NCBI GenBank assembly: GCA_024636495.1
Contig: JAGXGZ010000047.1
Location: 28,326 to 92,325 of the forward strand
DNA from: Roseobacter sp.
GTDB lineage: Bacteria > Pseudomonadota > Alphaproteobacteria > Rhodobacterales > Rhodobacteraceae
Length of the DNA stretch: 64,000 bases
Reading direction: 5' to 3'
A model generated the notes under the pieces. The model saw only the letters and a list, made by a program, of their open reading frames with translations, did no database searches and was not told where the DNA came from. A program made the position numbers and the translations under genes. Below, piece by piece: positions 1 to 7,782 of this stretch (positions are counted from its first letter, which is position 1; every line of letters starts with the position of its first letter).

Positions 1-630
1 ATCGTGCGCCGTGGTCCACTCTGGGATCGCCGCAACCATCACGGGGTCCGCAACCTGCCCTGTGCCGCCAGTGTATTCTTTGAGCCGTATGTGCGGGCTA
101 TACGGGGCGGTCTCAACGATATCATCGCCGCCCACCAGCACCGGCACGCCGTCGACAAACCATTGTTCCACCCCATCGATCTCATGCGCGGCAAGGATCA
201 CCGAATAATGCCGACGGTCCACCTGGAAGGATGTCACCGAAAAAGGCCCACCTTTCCGGACGCGACCAAACACCCATTCCATCGGCGTGACCGGCTGCGC
301 AAAGTTGACCAGCCGTTCAGAAGGGCTTGGTGCGGCGGGCGGTTTCGGGGCCAAGGCCTGCGCGATTGCAGATAGACCGTATGAAATCGCCGCATTCACA
401 AGAAACCCGCCGATGGTCGTGCCAGCAAAAGCAAAGACCGAAGCCCCGGCCAGATAGGCCGTTGTCCCCAAGGTACCGCCAATCACGCCGGCGGCCCCGA
501 CAGCGGCACCCGCGCCGGTGATACCCGCTAAGAATTGGCTAGCTAATATCGTAACTGGATCAGCACGGGCTGGCATGGGTGTCAGGGCTGTTGTCGCAAG
601 TAACGCGGCAATGGCAAAATTACGGCGCAT
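1..630 (-). CDS. Phage tail tip / host-specificity protein (3' end beyond window)
   Basis: The reading frame starts at ATG 630 and is still open at position 1, giving at least 210 residues. The first 24 or so residues look like a signal or membrane segment (MRRNFAIAALLATTALTPMP), followed by glycine/alanine-rich hydrophobic stretches to about residue 80. Then comes a motif typical of tail-tip proteins, with EWVFGRVRKGG and VDGVPVLVGGDD. In the gene-transfer-agent order the last large tail gene (gp15, 'megatron') occupies this place, and it contacts the host surface. It overlaps the preceding gene by 11 bases. The family match is by recognition and position, so the exact role is inferred. Confidence 0.75.
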   Translation of the reverse strand, partial: MRRNFAIAALLATTALTPMPARADPVTILASQFLAGITGAGAAVGAAGVIGGTLGTTAYLAGASVFAFAGTTIGGFLVNAAISYGLSAIAQALAPKPPAAPSPSERLVNFAQPVTPMEWVFGRVRKGGPFSVTSFQVDRRHYSVILAAHEIDGVEQWFVDGVPVLVGGDDIVETAPYSPHIRLKEYTGGTGQVADPVMVAAIPEWTTAHD

Positions 631-1039
631 AGCCGACCCCCCAAATTTTTACTGGTGAAACCAAGTGCGTAATCATCAAACCATTTCCGCTGGTCTTCAT
701 CGCCCACTGCGGTTTACCCTTAGGGGTGTCCTTGATCCGGATCGCGCCGCACATGAACTGATTACCGCGCACTTTCACGAACGCCACGTCACCGAACGCA
801 GCCTTGTTGACCACGGGCAGACCAGAAAGGAACCTGTCGCCCAGTGGAACAGGGTCAGCACGATAGGTCCGCGCCAAAGGGCACACATCAGGATCGCCAT
901 ATGTTCCGCGCAGCCCAACCGCTGGGTCATAGCCCTTGATGACCTGCACCCAATCGGCAAGCACCATGTAGCAGTCGCAATATGACCATTCATGCGCCAT
1001 GCCTGCCCAAAGGTGCAGATGCGCGTAAAGCTTATCCAT
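620..1039 (-). CDS. DUF6950-like tail-associated protein, peptidase-like fold
   Basis: This 139-residue protein has an early Trp-x-x-Cys-Asp-Cys patch (EWSYCDCYMVLADWV, residues 17-31) and an LRGTYGD segment. Both are typical of DUF6950 proteins, which sit before the tail-tip gene in alphaproteobacterial phages and resemble NlpC/P60 cysteine peptidases (gp14 position in the gene transfer agent). A role in local cell-wall opening during DNA entry is therefore plausible. The usual downstream His-x-Gly is not obvious; the equivalent stretch reads FMCGAIRI, so activity is uncertain. ATG 1039 was chosen because AGGA lies 11 bases upstream and the overlap with the preceding gene is short. ATG 1051 is also possible. 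Confidence 0.65.
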   Translation of the reverse strand: MDKLYAHLHLWAGMAHEWSYCDCYMVLADWVQVIKGYDPAVGLRGTYGDPDVCPLARTYRADPVPLGDRFLSGLPVVNKAAFGDVAFVKVRGNQFMCGAIRIKDTPKGKPQWAMKTSGNGLMITHLVSPVKIWGVGYAP

Positions 1040-1631
1040 AGAGCTTTTCATCCTGTCGTCCGTCTTGCGGCATGAATTGGAGAGACGGGTTTGCGGCACC
1101 GATCAGGCGGGCGTGATCTTCGACGTTGTAAAACATGCCCCGCGACGACACTCGCGCCCGGAATGGCCCCTCAAGCTGCACCGCGATGCTGCGCACGGTG
1201 TCGCCTTGGAATTTGACCTTCAGGCCACTCGCAACCACACGCGTTGCACGCAGAATGGGCGGCAGCTGCGGCTTGTAGAAGTCCGCCATATCCGTGAGCG
1301 GTTGCAAATAGATGCGCACGATCGATCCGGCGATGGCGCTGTCCCCGCTTTCGTTGATCTGGTCGATCAGGTCAGGCGCATCCGGATCTTGGAAATACGA
1401 CAGACCGATCATCGCTGCAGGTGCGACGGCCTCCCGTGGCAACTCAATCTCAGATACTTGAATAAGCTGCGAACCGATCCATGCGTTGCCATCGATGTCG
1501 ATAAACCGGCCGTCTTGCCCAATCATGAACCGCGCAAGGCCGGACGGCGCATCGATGGACGCCAGCCGCAGATAGCCGACAATCTCCCCCCGCGCGTCAA
1601 AACCTTCTGGCCAGAACGTCATCGCAGCCAC
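1032..1631 (-). CDS. Phage distal tail protein (unknown family)
   Basis: This 199-residue soluble protein has no signal peptide or membrane segment. It is probably a baseplate hub or distal tail component, because it sits between a 215-residue tail gene and the DUF6950 gene, the slot occupied by gp13 in the gene transfer agent. The sequence is rich in short beta-type segments (for example AGSIVRIYLQPL and RSIAVQLEGPF), as expected of a tail ring protein. It overlaps both neighbours by 8 to 13 bases, so translation is probably coupled. I do not recognise a named domain. Confidence 0.6.
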   Translation of the reverse strand: MAAMTFWPEGFDARGEIVGYLRLASIDAPSGLARFMIGQDGRFIDIDGNAWIGSQLIQVSEIELPREAVAPAAMIGLSYFQDPDAPDLIDQINESGDSAIAGSIVRIYLQPLTDMADFYKPQLPPILRATRVVASGLKVKFQGDTVRSIAVQLEGPFRARVSSRGMFYNVEDHARLIGAANPSLQFMPQDGRQDEKLYG

Positions 1632-2266
1632 TCTTGCAGCTGCATTGATGCGCTCGTGAGACGTTGCCTCGCAGAATAGGCAGGGTTCCCTTGCATTGGG
1701 CTTACCATCTCGAACAGGCCGCGCCCTTGAAGCTGGATCAGCGCCCCCGCCGGGATGTCCGACCGCAGCGGCATTTCGATCTCAAGCTCACTGCCGATGA
1801 TCGATGTCACTGCGAACGGAAAGTCATCGTAGGACAACACCTGACCCTGCGATATCGGGCCGTTTGCGGTGTCCATGTTGACCGTGATGACCTCATCGCC
1901 ACGGGACGCGCCAGCATCGCAGCGGACCGTGTATTCATCCGCAAAGCCCGTGCCGTCAGCAAAGAGCGTGCCGTCCGAGAACTGGATGGCTGCCTTTTTC
2001 GGCGCGCAAAAGACCTGCCGGTCCAGCATCGTGATCCGAAAGACCCCGGTCATCCCACGACCGCGCAGGATATGCGCCCGAAACGCACCGATGCCCTTAT
2101 CATACGCGTTAAAGCTTGGGTTCCCAATCCAGCGCGGAAAGCTGTTGATATTGATGTTTCGCCGCCCCGCCACCGATGTGCCGGATGATTGCTCACGCCA
2201 ATCGATGTTCCAGTCAAATACCGTCTGGTTCTGCGAAGGCGGTATCGTAATGATACGTCTTTGCAT
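1619..2266 (-). CDS. Phage distal tail / tail-tape proximal protein
   Basis: This 215-residue protein directly follows the tape measure gene (1 base apart), where distal tail proteins (Dit, gp12 in the gene transfer agent) are normally encoded. The N-terminal part contains aromatic and Arg-rich patches (WNIDWREQSSG). The middle contains a turn-rich segment FSDGTLFADGTGFADEY and the end a KOW-like or beta-barrel pattern (GALIQLQGRGLFEM). Such proteins form the first ring below the tail tube and hold the fibres. The assignment is positional, with no catalytic motif visible. Confidence 0.6.
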   Translation of the reverse strand: MQRRIITIPPSQNQTVFDWNIDWREQSSGTSVAGRRNININSFPRWIGNPSFNAYDKGIGAFRAHILRGRGMTGVFRITMLDRQVFCAPKKAAIQFSDGTLFADGTGFADEYTVRCDAGASRGDEVITVNMDTANGPISQGQVLSYDDFPFAVTSIIGSELEIEMPLRSDIPAGALIQLQGRGLFEMVSPMQGNPAYSARQRLTSASMQLQEWLR

Positions 2267-4630
2267 CTACACACCCCTCATTTGGGTATCTGTCAGCTGC
2301 CTGGGCAGCGCCTCGCGGGATTTCTTCATCCCGCTGCGCATGACCTGGACCGACACGCCGGCGGCGATCTGACCGACCTGCTCGACCGTCACGCCATCGG
2401 CGGCATGAATGCGCAGATTGATGTTTTGAGTTCCACCGCCTTGGTTCATTATGCGTGCGGTCTGCGCACCGCCGGTAACTTTTGCAGGGCCGCGAACAAG
2501 AATGCCGTTGACCAACTCATCGCGCTTTTCAGATACTATTGCCTTTTGACCCGCGCCGATGCTTCCTCCAGCATCCAAAAAGCCCAGAAAGCCCCCCATT
2601 CCGAGCAGCCCTTTCCCTCTGGTGCCCCCGCCGCCGATCAGCCCACCCAAAAGGCCGCCAAAACCACTGCCCTTTTTGCCACCACCCGCAAGCATGCCCT
2701 TGCCGAAGAAGATGTATTCAAGCGCAGCCCTCTTAATACTGTTGGTGAACTGATCCATAGCGTCTTTGCCGCCCATGGCTGCGTCGATGACGCTGTCCTT
2801 CCATTCACCCTGGATCTTCTCCATGGCAGCAATACGATCACGGGCCTGATCGTATTGTTCCGCCAACTTGCCGACATTTGCGGCCTCGGCATCAATCTTC
2901 GCGGTCAGCTCCTCAGTGATCGTCAGGCCACGCTTTTTCGCCTCATCCAGCAGCTTATGCTTGACCGTCAGCGCGGCGACTTCACCCTTGGACTTGCCCA
3001 GCATGTCAATCGACTGTTGCAGCTTTTGCAGTTCGTCCTCTGCAATGCTGAAAAGTGGCTCTTGTTCGCGCCCGCCTCCGCTTCTGCCGCCGCCCTTACT
3101 CCCACCGCCACCCCTTGCGCCTTTGATCTTTGGCAAAGGAATGCCAGCGGACCCTCCAGGTTGGTACGCCAACTGAGCGCCAAGGTTGTTTGTTTGGATG
3201 TCCGACGCGCTGCCGCCAAATTTGCGAGGATCGCCGCCGCGCCCGCGCCCTGCCCCATTCGCAGCCGCAGCGTTTGCGACCAACTGACGGGCAAGGCTAA
3301 GAGCAATACCGAAATTCTCGGCCAGCTTGCGGGCTTCTTCGACGGCGGGGGAAATGCCGCTTGCCATATCGACCGATGCAATGCCCTCGGCAGCTACTTC
3401 GCCTTCTTCGAGCCGCGCTGCCATTTCACGCGCTACGGCCTCGGCATTTGTCACACCGTCCAAAACGTCCTGGCTTACAGTATCCCCGGCCTCGACAAGT
3501 AGATCCCGAATTTCGCCAAGCTGCGCAGCCATTTCTGAGAAGTCGCCCGCGTTGCGCGCTGCTTCAAGCCCCGCTTGTGCCTCGGATATCTGGCGCAAAA
3601 GGTCAGGCGAAATGTTAATTTCATCGACAAGCGAACCGATGTTGGCAAAGTCGCCCTGCATGGCCGCAAGCTCTTCACGCATGACGCGCAAGTTTTCGAT
3701 ATCTATAGGATCAACAAACTGCCCCGCCGCCTGACGGTCTGCAATGATGCCAGCAATCTTTTCAATCTCAAGGCGGTAAGCTTCGGCCTCTGCCTTGCCC
3801 GCGTCTGTGCCTGCGCTGGCAAGTGCCGCCGATACCGTGCCAGCCGTCGATTCCGCCGCCTTGGCGATTTCCGCCGTGACTTCGGTAATAATCCCGCTGA
3901 CCTTTGCAACCGCTTCACGCTTGTCGATCTCAAACAGCGCCAGCGCCATTTGCTGTACTTCTTCGGTCAATTCGCCGTATTTCTTGCGCAAACCCTCAAG
4001 GTCGGACACATTCGCAGCCGTTGCCGACATGGCGGATAAGGCTGCGTCTGCCTCCCCTACTCGATCAGCAAACGTCTTGGCTTTCTCCTTGGTTTCCTCT
4101 GTCGCGTCACCCATTTGCCAAAGTACGCCAGCCAGAGACGAACCAACAGCCAGCGCAGCGCCCATCACCGCGCCCCATGGGCCAAACACGCCCAAAAGCT
4201 GCGAACCCTGCTGAGAGAACGCCACAAGCGCAGATTGCCCGCCTTGCACCTGAACCGCAAAGTCACCGATCTGATAACCAGCTTGTTGAAATACAGACCT
4301 GTTGCGCGTCATAAAGCCCGTTTGAGCGGCCACGCTGCTATTCATGGCGACGACATTGCTTGTCAGGCGCTTTGCGCGCTCCGAAGTCTGGTCATATTCG
4401 CGCTGCACAAGATCCATACCCTTGGCATGTTGCGCCGCGTCAATCGTGCCAGCTTCAAGGGCCGCATTGAAACGAAGCTGCTGCTTTTCTAGCTTTGCTT
4501 CTGCCGCCGCCAAGGGCGTAAACTTGCGCTCAAGCCGATCAATAGCCGCGCCAGCAGACTTGGCCCGCTTTTCAAATTGCTGTTGCTCAAGTTCAAGCAG
4601 GATCGCAATGCGTTCGGTTGGTTCAGCCAT
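2267..4630 (-). CDS. Tail length tape measure protein
   Basis: At 787 residues this is the longest tail gene. It has a charged coiled-coil N-terminus (residues 1-90), a hydrophobic Gly/Ala segment around 130-170 (FGPWGAVMGAALAVGSSLAG), long Ala/Glu-rich helices (170-420), and a Gly-rich C-terminal part with hydrophobic stretches. This is the standard build of a tape measure protein, which sets tail length and is threaded through the tube. At roughly 1.5 angstroms per residue the predicted tail would be about 110-120 nm. The gene starts inside the last 8 bases of the small chaperone frame, which supports coupling. The identification is firm by size, composition and place. Confidence 0.92.
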   Translation of the reverse strand: MAEPTERIAILLELEQQQFEKRAKSAGAAIDRLERKFTPLAAAEAKLEKQQLRFNAALEAGTIDAAQHAKGMDLVQREYDQTSERAKRLTSNVVAMNSSVAAQTGFMTRNRSVFQQAGYQIGDFAVQVQGGQSALVAFSQQGSQLLGVFGPWGAVMGAALAVGSSLAGVLWQMGDATEETKEKAKTFADRVGEADAALSAMSATAANVSDLEGLRKKYGELTEEVQQMALALFEIDKREAVAKVSGIITEVTAEIAKAAESTAGTVSAALASAGTDAGKAEAEAYRLEIEKIAGIIADRQAAGQFVDPIDIENLRVMREELAAMQGDFANIGSLVDEINISPDLLRQISEAQAGLEAARNAGDFSEMAAQLGEIRDLLVEAGDTVSQDVLDGVTNAEAVAREMAARLEEGEVAAEGIASVDMASGISPAVEEARKLAENFGIALSLARQLVANAAAANGAGRGRGGDPRKFGGSASDIQTNNLGAQLAYQPGGSAGIPLPKIKGARGGGGSKGGGRSGGGREQEPLFSIAEDELQKLQQSIDMLGKSKGEVAALTVKHKLLDEAKKRGLTITEELTAKIDAEAANVGKLAEQYDQARDRIAAMEKIQGEWKDSVIDAAMGGKDAMDQFTNSIKRAALEYIFFGKGMLAGGGKKGSGFGGLLGGLIGGGGTRGKGLLGMGGFLGFLDAGGSIGAGQKAIVSEKRDELVNGILVRGPAKVTGGAQTARIMNQGGGTQNINLRIHAADGVTVEQVGQIAAGVSVQVMRSGMKKSREALPRQLTDTQMRGV

Positions 4631-4757
4631 GCTTCGCCTTCAATTCTTCGAACTGTTCCCACGTTGGCGGGGATGTCGTTTCGCTTGCGTGTGATTCATT
4701 CCAGCCCTCAACAAAGAGGGACCAATCGGCGGGCGTCATTTGCCGCCAATCGGACAT
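4623..4757 (-). CDS. Small tail assembly chaperone frame (TAC, second component)
   Basis: A 44-residue frame runs between the first chaperone and the tape measure gene. Its start motif (MSDWRQMTPADWSLFVEGW) resembles the small gene-transfer-agent chaperone gp10.1 (Phage_TAC_6), which has a Trp-x-x-x-Thr-Pro pattern. Its frame stays open upstream into the A9 run at 4850-4858, so it may be made alone from ATG 4757, as the C-terminal part of a -1 frameshift fusion of about 187 residues, or both. Such fusions recruit tail tube subunits onto the tape measure in lambda (G/GT). No strong ribosome binding site is visible before ATG 4757, which favours the fusion. Confidence 0.7.
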   Translation of the reverse strand: MSDWRQMTPADWSLFVEGWNESHASETTSPPTWEQFEELKAKHG

Positions 4758-4759
4758 GC

Positions 4760-5185
4760 TTAAACCTGCGCTGATTGCGCTTTTGATCTTCGCTTGCGCT
4801 TCGTAGCTGTTTGGTCTGTCTTGTTTGACGATCCAGCTAAATCGGCGGCTTTTTTTTTATCCTCTGCCGGGATAAACGCGGCCAACAGAAGATCCTGCGC
4901 CATTGCGCGGATACGGTGATTTTCGCTTGGTGGCATATCGTCAACCAGCTTGTCAGCCGACTTGTCGTTAAGACCACCACCAACCAACCCAAGCGCCACA
5001 AGATCGCGGCAATGACGGGCTTGCGGCTCACCACGACCTAACAACTGATCCAGCATCGCAAAGATGCCCAAGCCGTGCTGGCGTTCAAATCGCTCAATCT
5101 CGCCGTTGCGTAGAACCAGCGGGCGACTTTCGCCGCCCAACTGTTCAATCGTACCGCCTGCCGGGGCGTCCGCTGTGATCGGCAT
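4760..5185 (-). CDS. Tail assembly chaperone, gene-transfer-agent gp10-like (Phage_TAC_11)
   Basis: This 141-residue protein has the gp10/TAC_11 layout: RPLVLRNGEIERFERQHGLG at residues 21-40, a middle helix pair, and a strongly basic, low-complexity tail (residues 109-141, KRKRRSK). Chaperones of this type hold the tape measure in solution while tube subunits add on. The basic tail lies entirely after the A9 run, so in a frameshifted product it would be replaced by the second chaperone. The start ATG 5185 overlaps the preceding stop (TAATG). Order and family agree, so confidence is good. Confidence 0.85.
   Translation of the reverse strand: MPITADAPAGGTIEQLGGESRPLVLRNGEIERFERQHGLGIFAMLDQLLGRGEPQARHCRDLVALGLVGGGLNDKSADKLVDDMPPSENHRIRAMAQDLLLAAFIPAEDKKKAADLAGSSNKTDQTATKRKRRSKAQSAQV
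4850..4858 (-). other. Candidate -1 ribosomal frameshift site (A9 slippery run)
   Basis: On the coding (minus) strand the reading phase is GAT AAA AAA AAA GCC, so an A-AAA-AAA heptamer is in the correct phase for tandem -1 slippage. After the slip no stop codon occurs until the end of the small chaperone frame at 4623. The site sits at codons 110-112 of the chaperone gene. No downstream pseudoknot was evaluated. Confidence 0.65.
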
Positions 5186-5631
5186 TATACAGCCGCTGTA
5201 AAGGCGATATAGCCGGAGGATGCGAGGGAAAGGCTATAGGTTGCTGGCCCCTCCTGTTCCCCGCCAAACTCCACATTATCGACATGGAAAGCGCCCTCGA
5301 ATGTGCCAAAATCAGGCACAATCACTTGGAATTTGCCGATGGCATCAGCGGTATCGGTTACGGCAGAGCCAAACGCGATTGCTTTGAAACGCGTCAAAGA
5401 ATTGCCACCCTCGAAAATGCCGTTGCCAGAGAATGAGATAGAACGCATCCCGGTCATGACCTCCTGCCACAACTGACTGCCCGGTGCTGTGCAATCCATC
5501 GTGGTAACGTCGAAATTGTTGTTGTTCAGGGTGATGGTTTTCGACTGAATGCCGCAGAGGGTGGTGAACACCTCAGCTACTTCACCGTCACCGATTTTGA
5601 TCAGCAGAAGCCGACCTTGCTGCTTTGCCAT
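5185..5631 (-). CDS. Major tail tube protein
   Basis: This 148-residue protein resembles the TP901-1 / gene-transfer-agent gp9 major tail protein. Typical features are an N-terminal KIGDGE-type strand, the segment SKTITLNNNNFDVTTMDC, and a beta-rich C-terminus ending in SLASSGYIAFTAAV. It polymerises into hexameric rings around the tape measure to form the tail tube. ATG 5631 was preferred over an in-frame ATG at 5670 because GGAG lies 7 bases before it and homologues begin with MAK-type sequences. It directly precedes the chaperones, as in most siphophages. Confidence 0.88.
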   Translation of the reverse strand: MAKQQGRLLLIKIGDGEVAEVFTTLCGIQSKTITLNNNNFDVTTMDCTAPGSQLWQEVMTGMRSISFSGNGIFEGGNSLTRFKAIAFGSAVTDTADAIGKFQVIVPDFGTFEGAFHVDNVEFGGEQEGPATYSLSLASSGYIAFTAAV

Positions 5632-5676
5632 GATTAGGCTCCTATGTAGGTTGAACGATCGCTTGCCCAAGGCGAT

Positions 5677-5690
5677 GGTAAGGGCTTACC
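5677..5690 (+). promoter_or_regulatory. Inverted repeat upstream of plus-strand cargo gene
   Basis: GGTAAG-GG-CTTACC is a perfect inverted repeat with a 2-base centre. Ten bases later a possible -10 element TTATAC (5701-5706) precedes the ribosome site AAAGGA and ATG 5719. The repeat would cover the -35 position, so it may bind a regulator of the 83-residue secreted protein. No consensus -35 is present. Confidence 0.45.
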
Positions 5691-5718
5691 CTTGCGAAAA
5701 TTATACAAAGGAAATTCT

Positions 5719-5970
5719 ATGAAATATGTTATTCTGATTTCAGCGCTGTTGGCCGGTCCTGCAATGGCGCAAGATGACTGCGAAGCGTCGCTGGATTTGT
5801 ATGATACCTACACCAGCACCCTTGATTTCGTGCTGGCCTTTTCTCAGTCCTGTGAGACCAAACCAACATCGACTTGCGCCGAAGTTATTGAGCCACTCAA
5901 TAAACTCATCGGTAGCATGGCCGAAGATAACGCAGAATTCATATCGGCCCTTCGCTCAAAGTGCCGCTAA
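5719..5970 (+). CDS. Small secreted four-cysteine protein (prophage cargo, 'moron')
   Basis: This 83-residue protein has a clear cleavable signal peptide (MKYVILISALLAGPAMA, cleavage after residue 17). The mature part of about 66 residues is acidic and helical with four cysteines (positions 20, 42, 49 and 82), suited to two disulfides in the periplasm. It is read against the surrounding tail operon, between the tail tube gene and the DUF3168 gene. It has its own AAAGGA ribosome site and a likely promoter. This is the pattern of a moron expressed from the lysogen. I do not recognise a family. Its role may be lysogenic conversion or surface exclusion, but that is inference. Confidence 0.75.
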   Translation: MKYVILISALLAGPAMAQDDCEASLDLYDTYTSTLDFVLAFSQSCETKPTSTCAEVIEPLNKLIGSMAEDNAEFISALRSKCR

Positions 5971-6377
5971 CCATCCAGCAGGGCGGTAAACGCCGCGATG
6001 GCTGTATAACTTTCGCCGTCGCTGTCTTGCGCGACGGTTTGGGTCTGCCAGTGGACCTGCACAGTATCGAAGCCTGCCACGGTCAAAGCAGCCTCATTTA
6101 GAGCAGCCACGATAGCCTCTGCGCATCTGGTAGCCTCTACACGCCCAGACGTTAGGGGGCGGCTGTGTGCCTCAATTGCAAAGGTTAAGGATGCAGCCGA
6201 TTTTCCATCAGTGCGAAGGGGGCGCGGCTCAATCCCGCCAATGCGGATATAGGGGCGTGTCGCAGTCTGTGGGGGCTGGTCATAAACCCGCGCACCGACA
6301 AGCGCAGTCACGCCAGCGTCAGCCTTTAGAGCCGCAACAAGCGACTTTTGCAAGGCGAGTGCGTAACTGTCAGCCAT
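5967..6377 (-). CDS. Tail completion / terminator protein (DUF3168, gp8-like)
   Basis: This 136-residue protein starts with the DUF3168 pattern: an N-terminal helix (SYALALQKSLVAALKADAGV), then LVGARVYDQPP and PYIRIGG. It ends with a strand rich in Thr/Ala before LLDG. Members cap the head-proximal end of the tail tube and correspond to gp8 in the gene transfer agent. The stop codon overlaps by 4 bases with the end of the convergent cargo gene. The start overlaps the preceding 56-residue frame by 8 bases. Confidence 0.88.
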   Translation of the reverse strand: MADSYALALQKSLVAALKADAGVTALVGARVYDQPPQTATRPYIRIGGIEPRPLRTDGKSAASLTFAIEAHSRPLTSGRVEATRCAEAIVAALNEAALTVAGFDTVQVHWQTQTVAQDSDGESYTAIAAFTALLDG

Positions 6378-6540
6378 TGGAGGATTCGACCTCCTGCACA
6401 GTTAGGTATTTCTTCCAACGTCCAGTTTCTACTCGGCCCCGTGTTAAATTGGCGATGATAAAATCCAGCCAGATTAAAGGGTCGCGAACTGCTTTTTTAG
6501 CGTCAACGCTAACCCTGAGATTGATATTCAGTTTAGCCAT
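6370..6540 (-). CDS. Small phage protein between connector and tail terminator
   Basis: A 56-residue frame, basic and amphipathic (ATG 6540 to stop 6370), is packed between two structural genes. Its ATG overlaps the stop of the HK97-gp10 gene (TAATG), and its end overlaps the DUF3168 start by 8 bases. Such exact coupling argues that it is translated. It contains a Trp/Asp/Ile-rich helix (PLIWLDFIIANL) followed by a basic region. No family is recognised. Confidence 0.6.
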   Translation of the reverse strand: MAKLNINLRVSVDAKKAVRDPLIWLDFIIANLTRGRVETGRWKKYLTVQEVESSNG

Positions 6541-6878
6541 TACTTCACCGCCTTGATTGCGTCACGAATGGCCTTGCGATTGCGCGCAGCCCGTTTGTTC
6601 TTGGTCGCCGCCAATGCCGGATTGACGAACGGACGCGGCCCGCTCCTGCCTTCGATCACCTTCGCCTTGGGGCCGAAGTCGATCAGCTGCGACCCATCAG
6701 CGCCGGGCAGGTTGCGGATCAGCGCCCTGTTTGTTCCCGTCGCCTCTGGGATAAGCACCTTTGCCAGATCAACCACCATTTCGGCGTTGTCTTGGTTGGC
6801 CTGAGCAAACTTCGCCTCAATCGCTGGCGTGATCCGGTTCAGAATAGATTTTGTCGCTGCAAAGCCAGTCTTTTTCAT
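6540..6878 (-). CDS. HK97 gp10-family head-tail connector component
   Basis: This 112-residue basic protein carries the family's hallmark near the C-terminus, RPFVNPALAATK (residues 81-92), preceded by an Ile/Glu/Ala helix and the segment GPKAKVIE. HK97 gp10-like proteins act at the neck, linking the head closure protein to the tail. It overlaps the head closure gene by 4 bases (ATGA). Length and order match the family. Confidence 0.85.
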   Translation of the reverse strand: MKKTGFAATKSILNRITPAIEAKFAQANQDNAEMVVDLAKVLIPEATGTNRALIRNLPGADGSQLIDFGPKAKVIEGRSGPRPFVNPALAATKNKRAARNRKAIRDAIKAVK

Positions 6879-7207
6879 TGCGCACCGCCCGCCTCAACCA
6901 AAAGATCCAGCATCGCCCCCTTGTCATCAGCGTTCGCAATGCCTCTGATATTCCATGTCTCACCACGGGCAACCGCCTGGTCAGCTTCGTTCAGCCCACG
7001 CGATTGCAAACTCGATCTGATGCGGATCGTGGCGGTCCGGACGTTTTCGACAGATCCTGCAGCGACACGTTCCTTGCCAGTGGCCTCGCGCACATTGCCC
7101 CAGACCGTGAATAACGTCTCGAATGCGCCTTTGACGTTGCCATATTCATCAACTTCATCACTCTGACGGTTGAAAGTTACGCGATGGCGCAACTTGCCCG
7201 CCCTCAC
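6875..7207 (-). CDS. Head closure protein (phage head-tail adaptor)
   Basis: This 110-residue protein matches the SPP1 gp16-like adaptor family (PF05521). It has the N-terminal RAGKLRHRVTFNRQ motif, the DEYGNVKGAFETLFTVWGNV core with its tryptophan, and a C-terminal GETWNIRGI strand. It plugs the portal-connector ring after packaging and receives the tail. It starts with GTG at 7207, which overlaps the upstream stop (GTGA). Confidence 0.88.
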   Translation of the reverse strand: MRAGKLRHRVTFNRQSDEVDEYGNVKGAFETLFTVWGNVREATGKERVAAGSVENVRTATIRIRSSLQSRGLNEADQAVARGETWNIRGIANADDKGAMLDLLVEAGGAQ

Positions 7208-7779
7208 AGCATCACCCGGTAGCGCGCAAGAAGGGCATTCACTGCCATGGGAAGTTCCGCGACAGACATACCCAGCACCACCGTCTCGCGGTTGTCATAC
7301 CAGTGGCCGACCATCATCTTGATTGCGACCTTGATACCTTCAGTTACATCAGCTGCGGCACCGAACCCCGCTGTGATCGTAATCTTCACCGGGTAGCGCG
7401 TGTCGCTGAGCTCCGGCGCCTGAAACCCGTCTACCCACTCCAAGACGGTTCGGGCTGACGGTGCGTCGATAATGACCAGCTGGTTTTCAGGCACGTCTGT
7501 TGCTGTGCCGATTTTATCCAAATACTGGACAGTGACCGACGACACCGGCTCGATCGGCAAAGCAAGACGATTTGGCCAGGCGTCCAGCTCCAACAGCCAT
7601 TCCTGTTCGATAATGGCCCGCCCGAGAATACCGGACGGGCCATCAAGATAACCGACTGCGGCGGCGATGAGTGATTCAATCAGGGAATCCTCATCATCGT
7701 GATCGACACGACAATAGAGCTTCGCATCTTCTAGGGAGATTGGCAGCTCAGCAGGATCAAATGTGCGTGTCAGCCGCAT
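7204..7779 (-). CDS. Head-tail connector protein (gp6-like adaptor)
   Basis: This 191-residue protein has the gp6/gp15-like adaptor signature. The N-terminus (LPISLEDAKLYCRVD-HDDED) is followed by SLIESLIAAAVGYLDG, then a GxxxxxQxW element (RAIIEQEWLLELDAWP), and it ends with alpha-helical MVGHWYDNRETVV. It forms the ring directly beneath the portal. It is placed after the coiled-coil gene and before head closure, in the standard order. Confidence 0.88.
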   Translation of the reverse strand: MRLTRTFDPAELPISLEDAKLYCRVDHDDEDSLIESLIAAAVGYLDGPSGILGRAIIEQEWLLELDAWPNRLALPIEPVSSVTVQYLDKIGTATDVPENQLVIIDAPSARTVLEWVDGFQAPELSDTRYPVKITITAGFGAAADVTEGIKVAIKMMVGHWYDNRETVVLGMSVAELPMAVNALLARYRVML

Positions 7780-7782
7780 TGA

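Noticed and set aside
2189..3502. A 437-codon plus-strand frame opposite the tape measure gene
   Set aside because: It is the antisense shadow of a GC-rich coding frame, has no family resemblance and no ribosome site; the minus-strand tape measure gene is certain.
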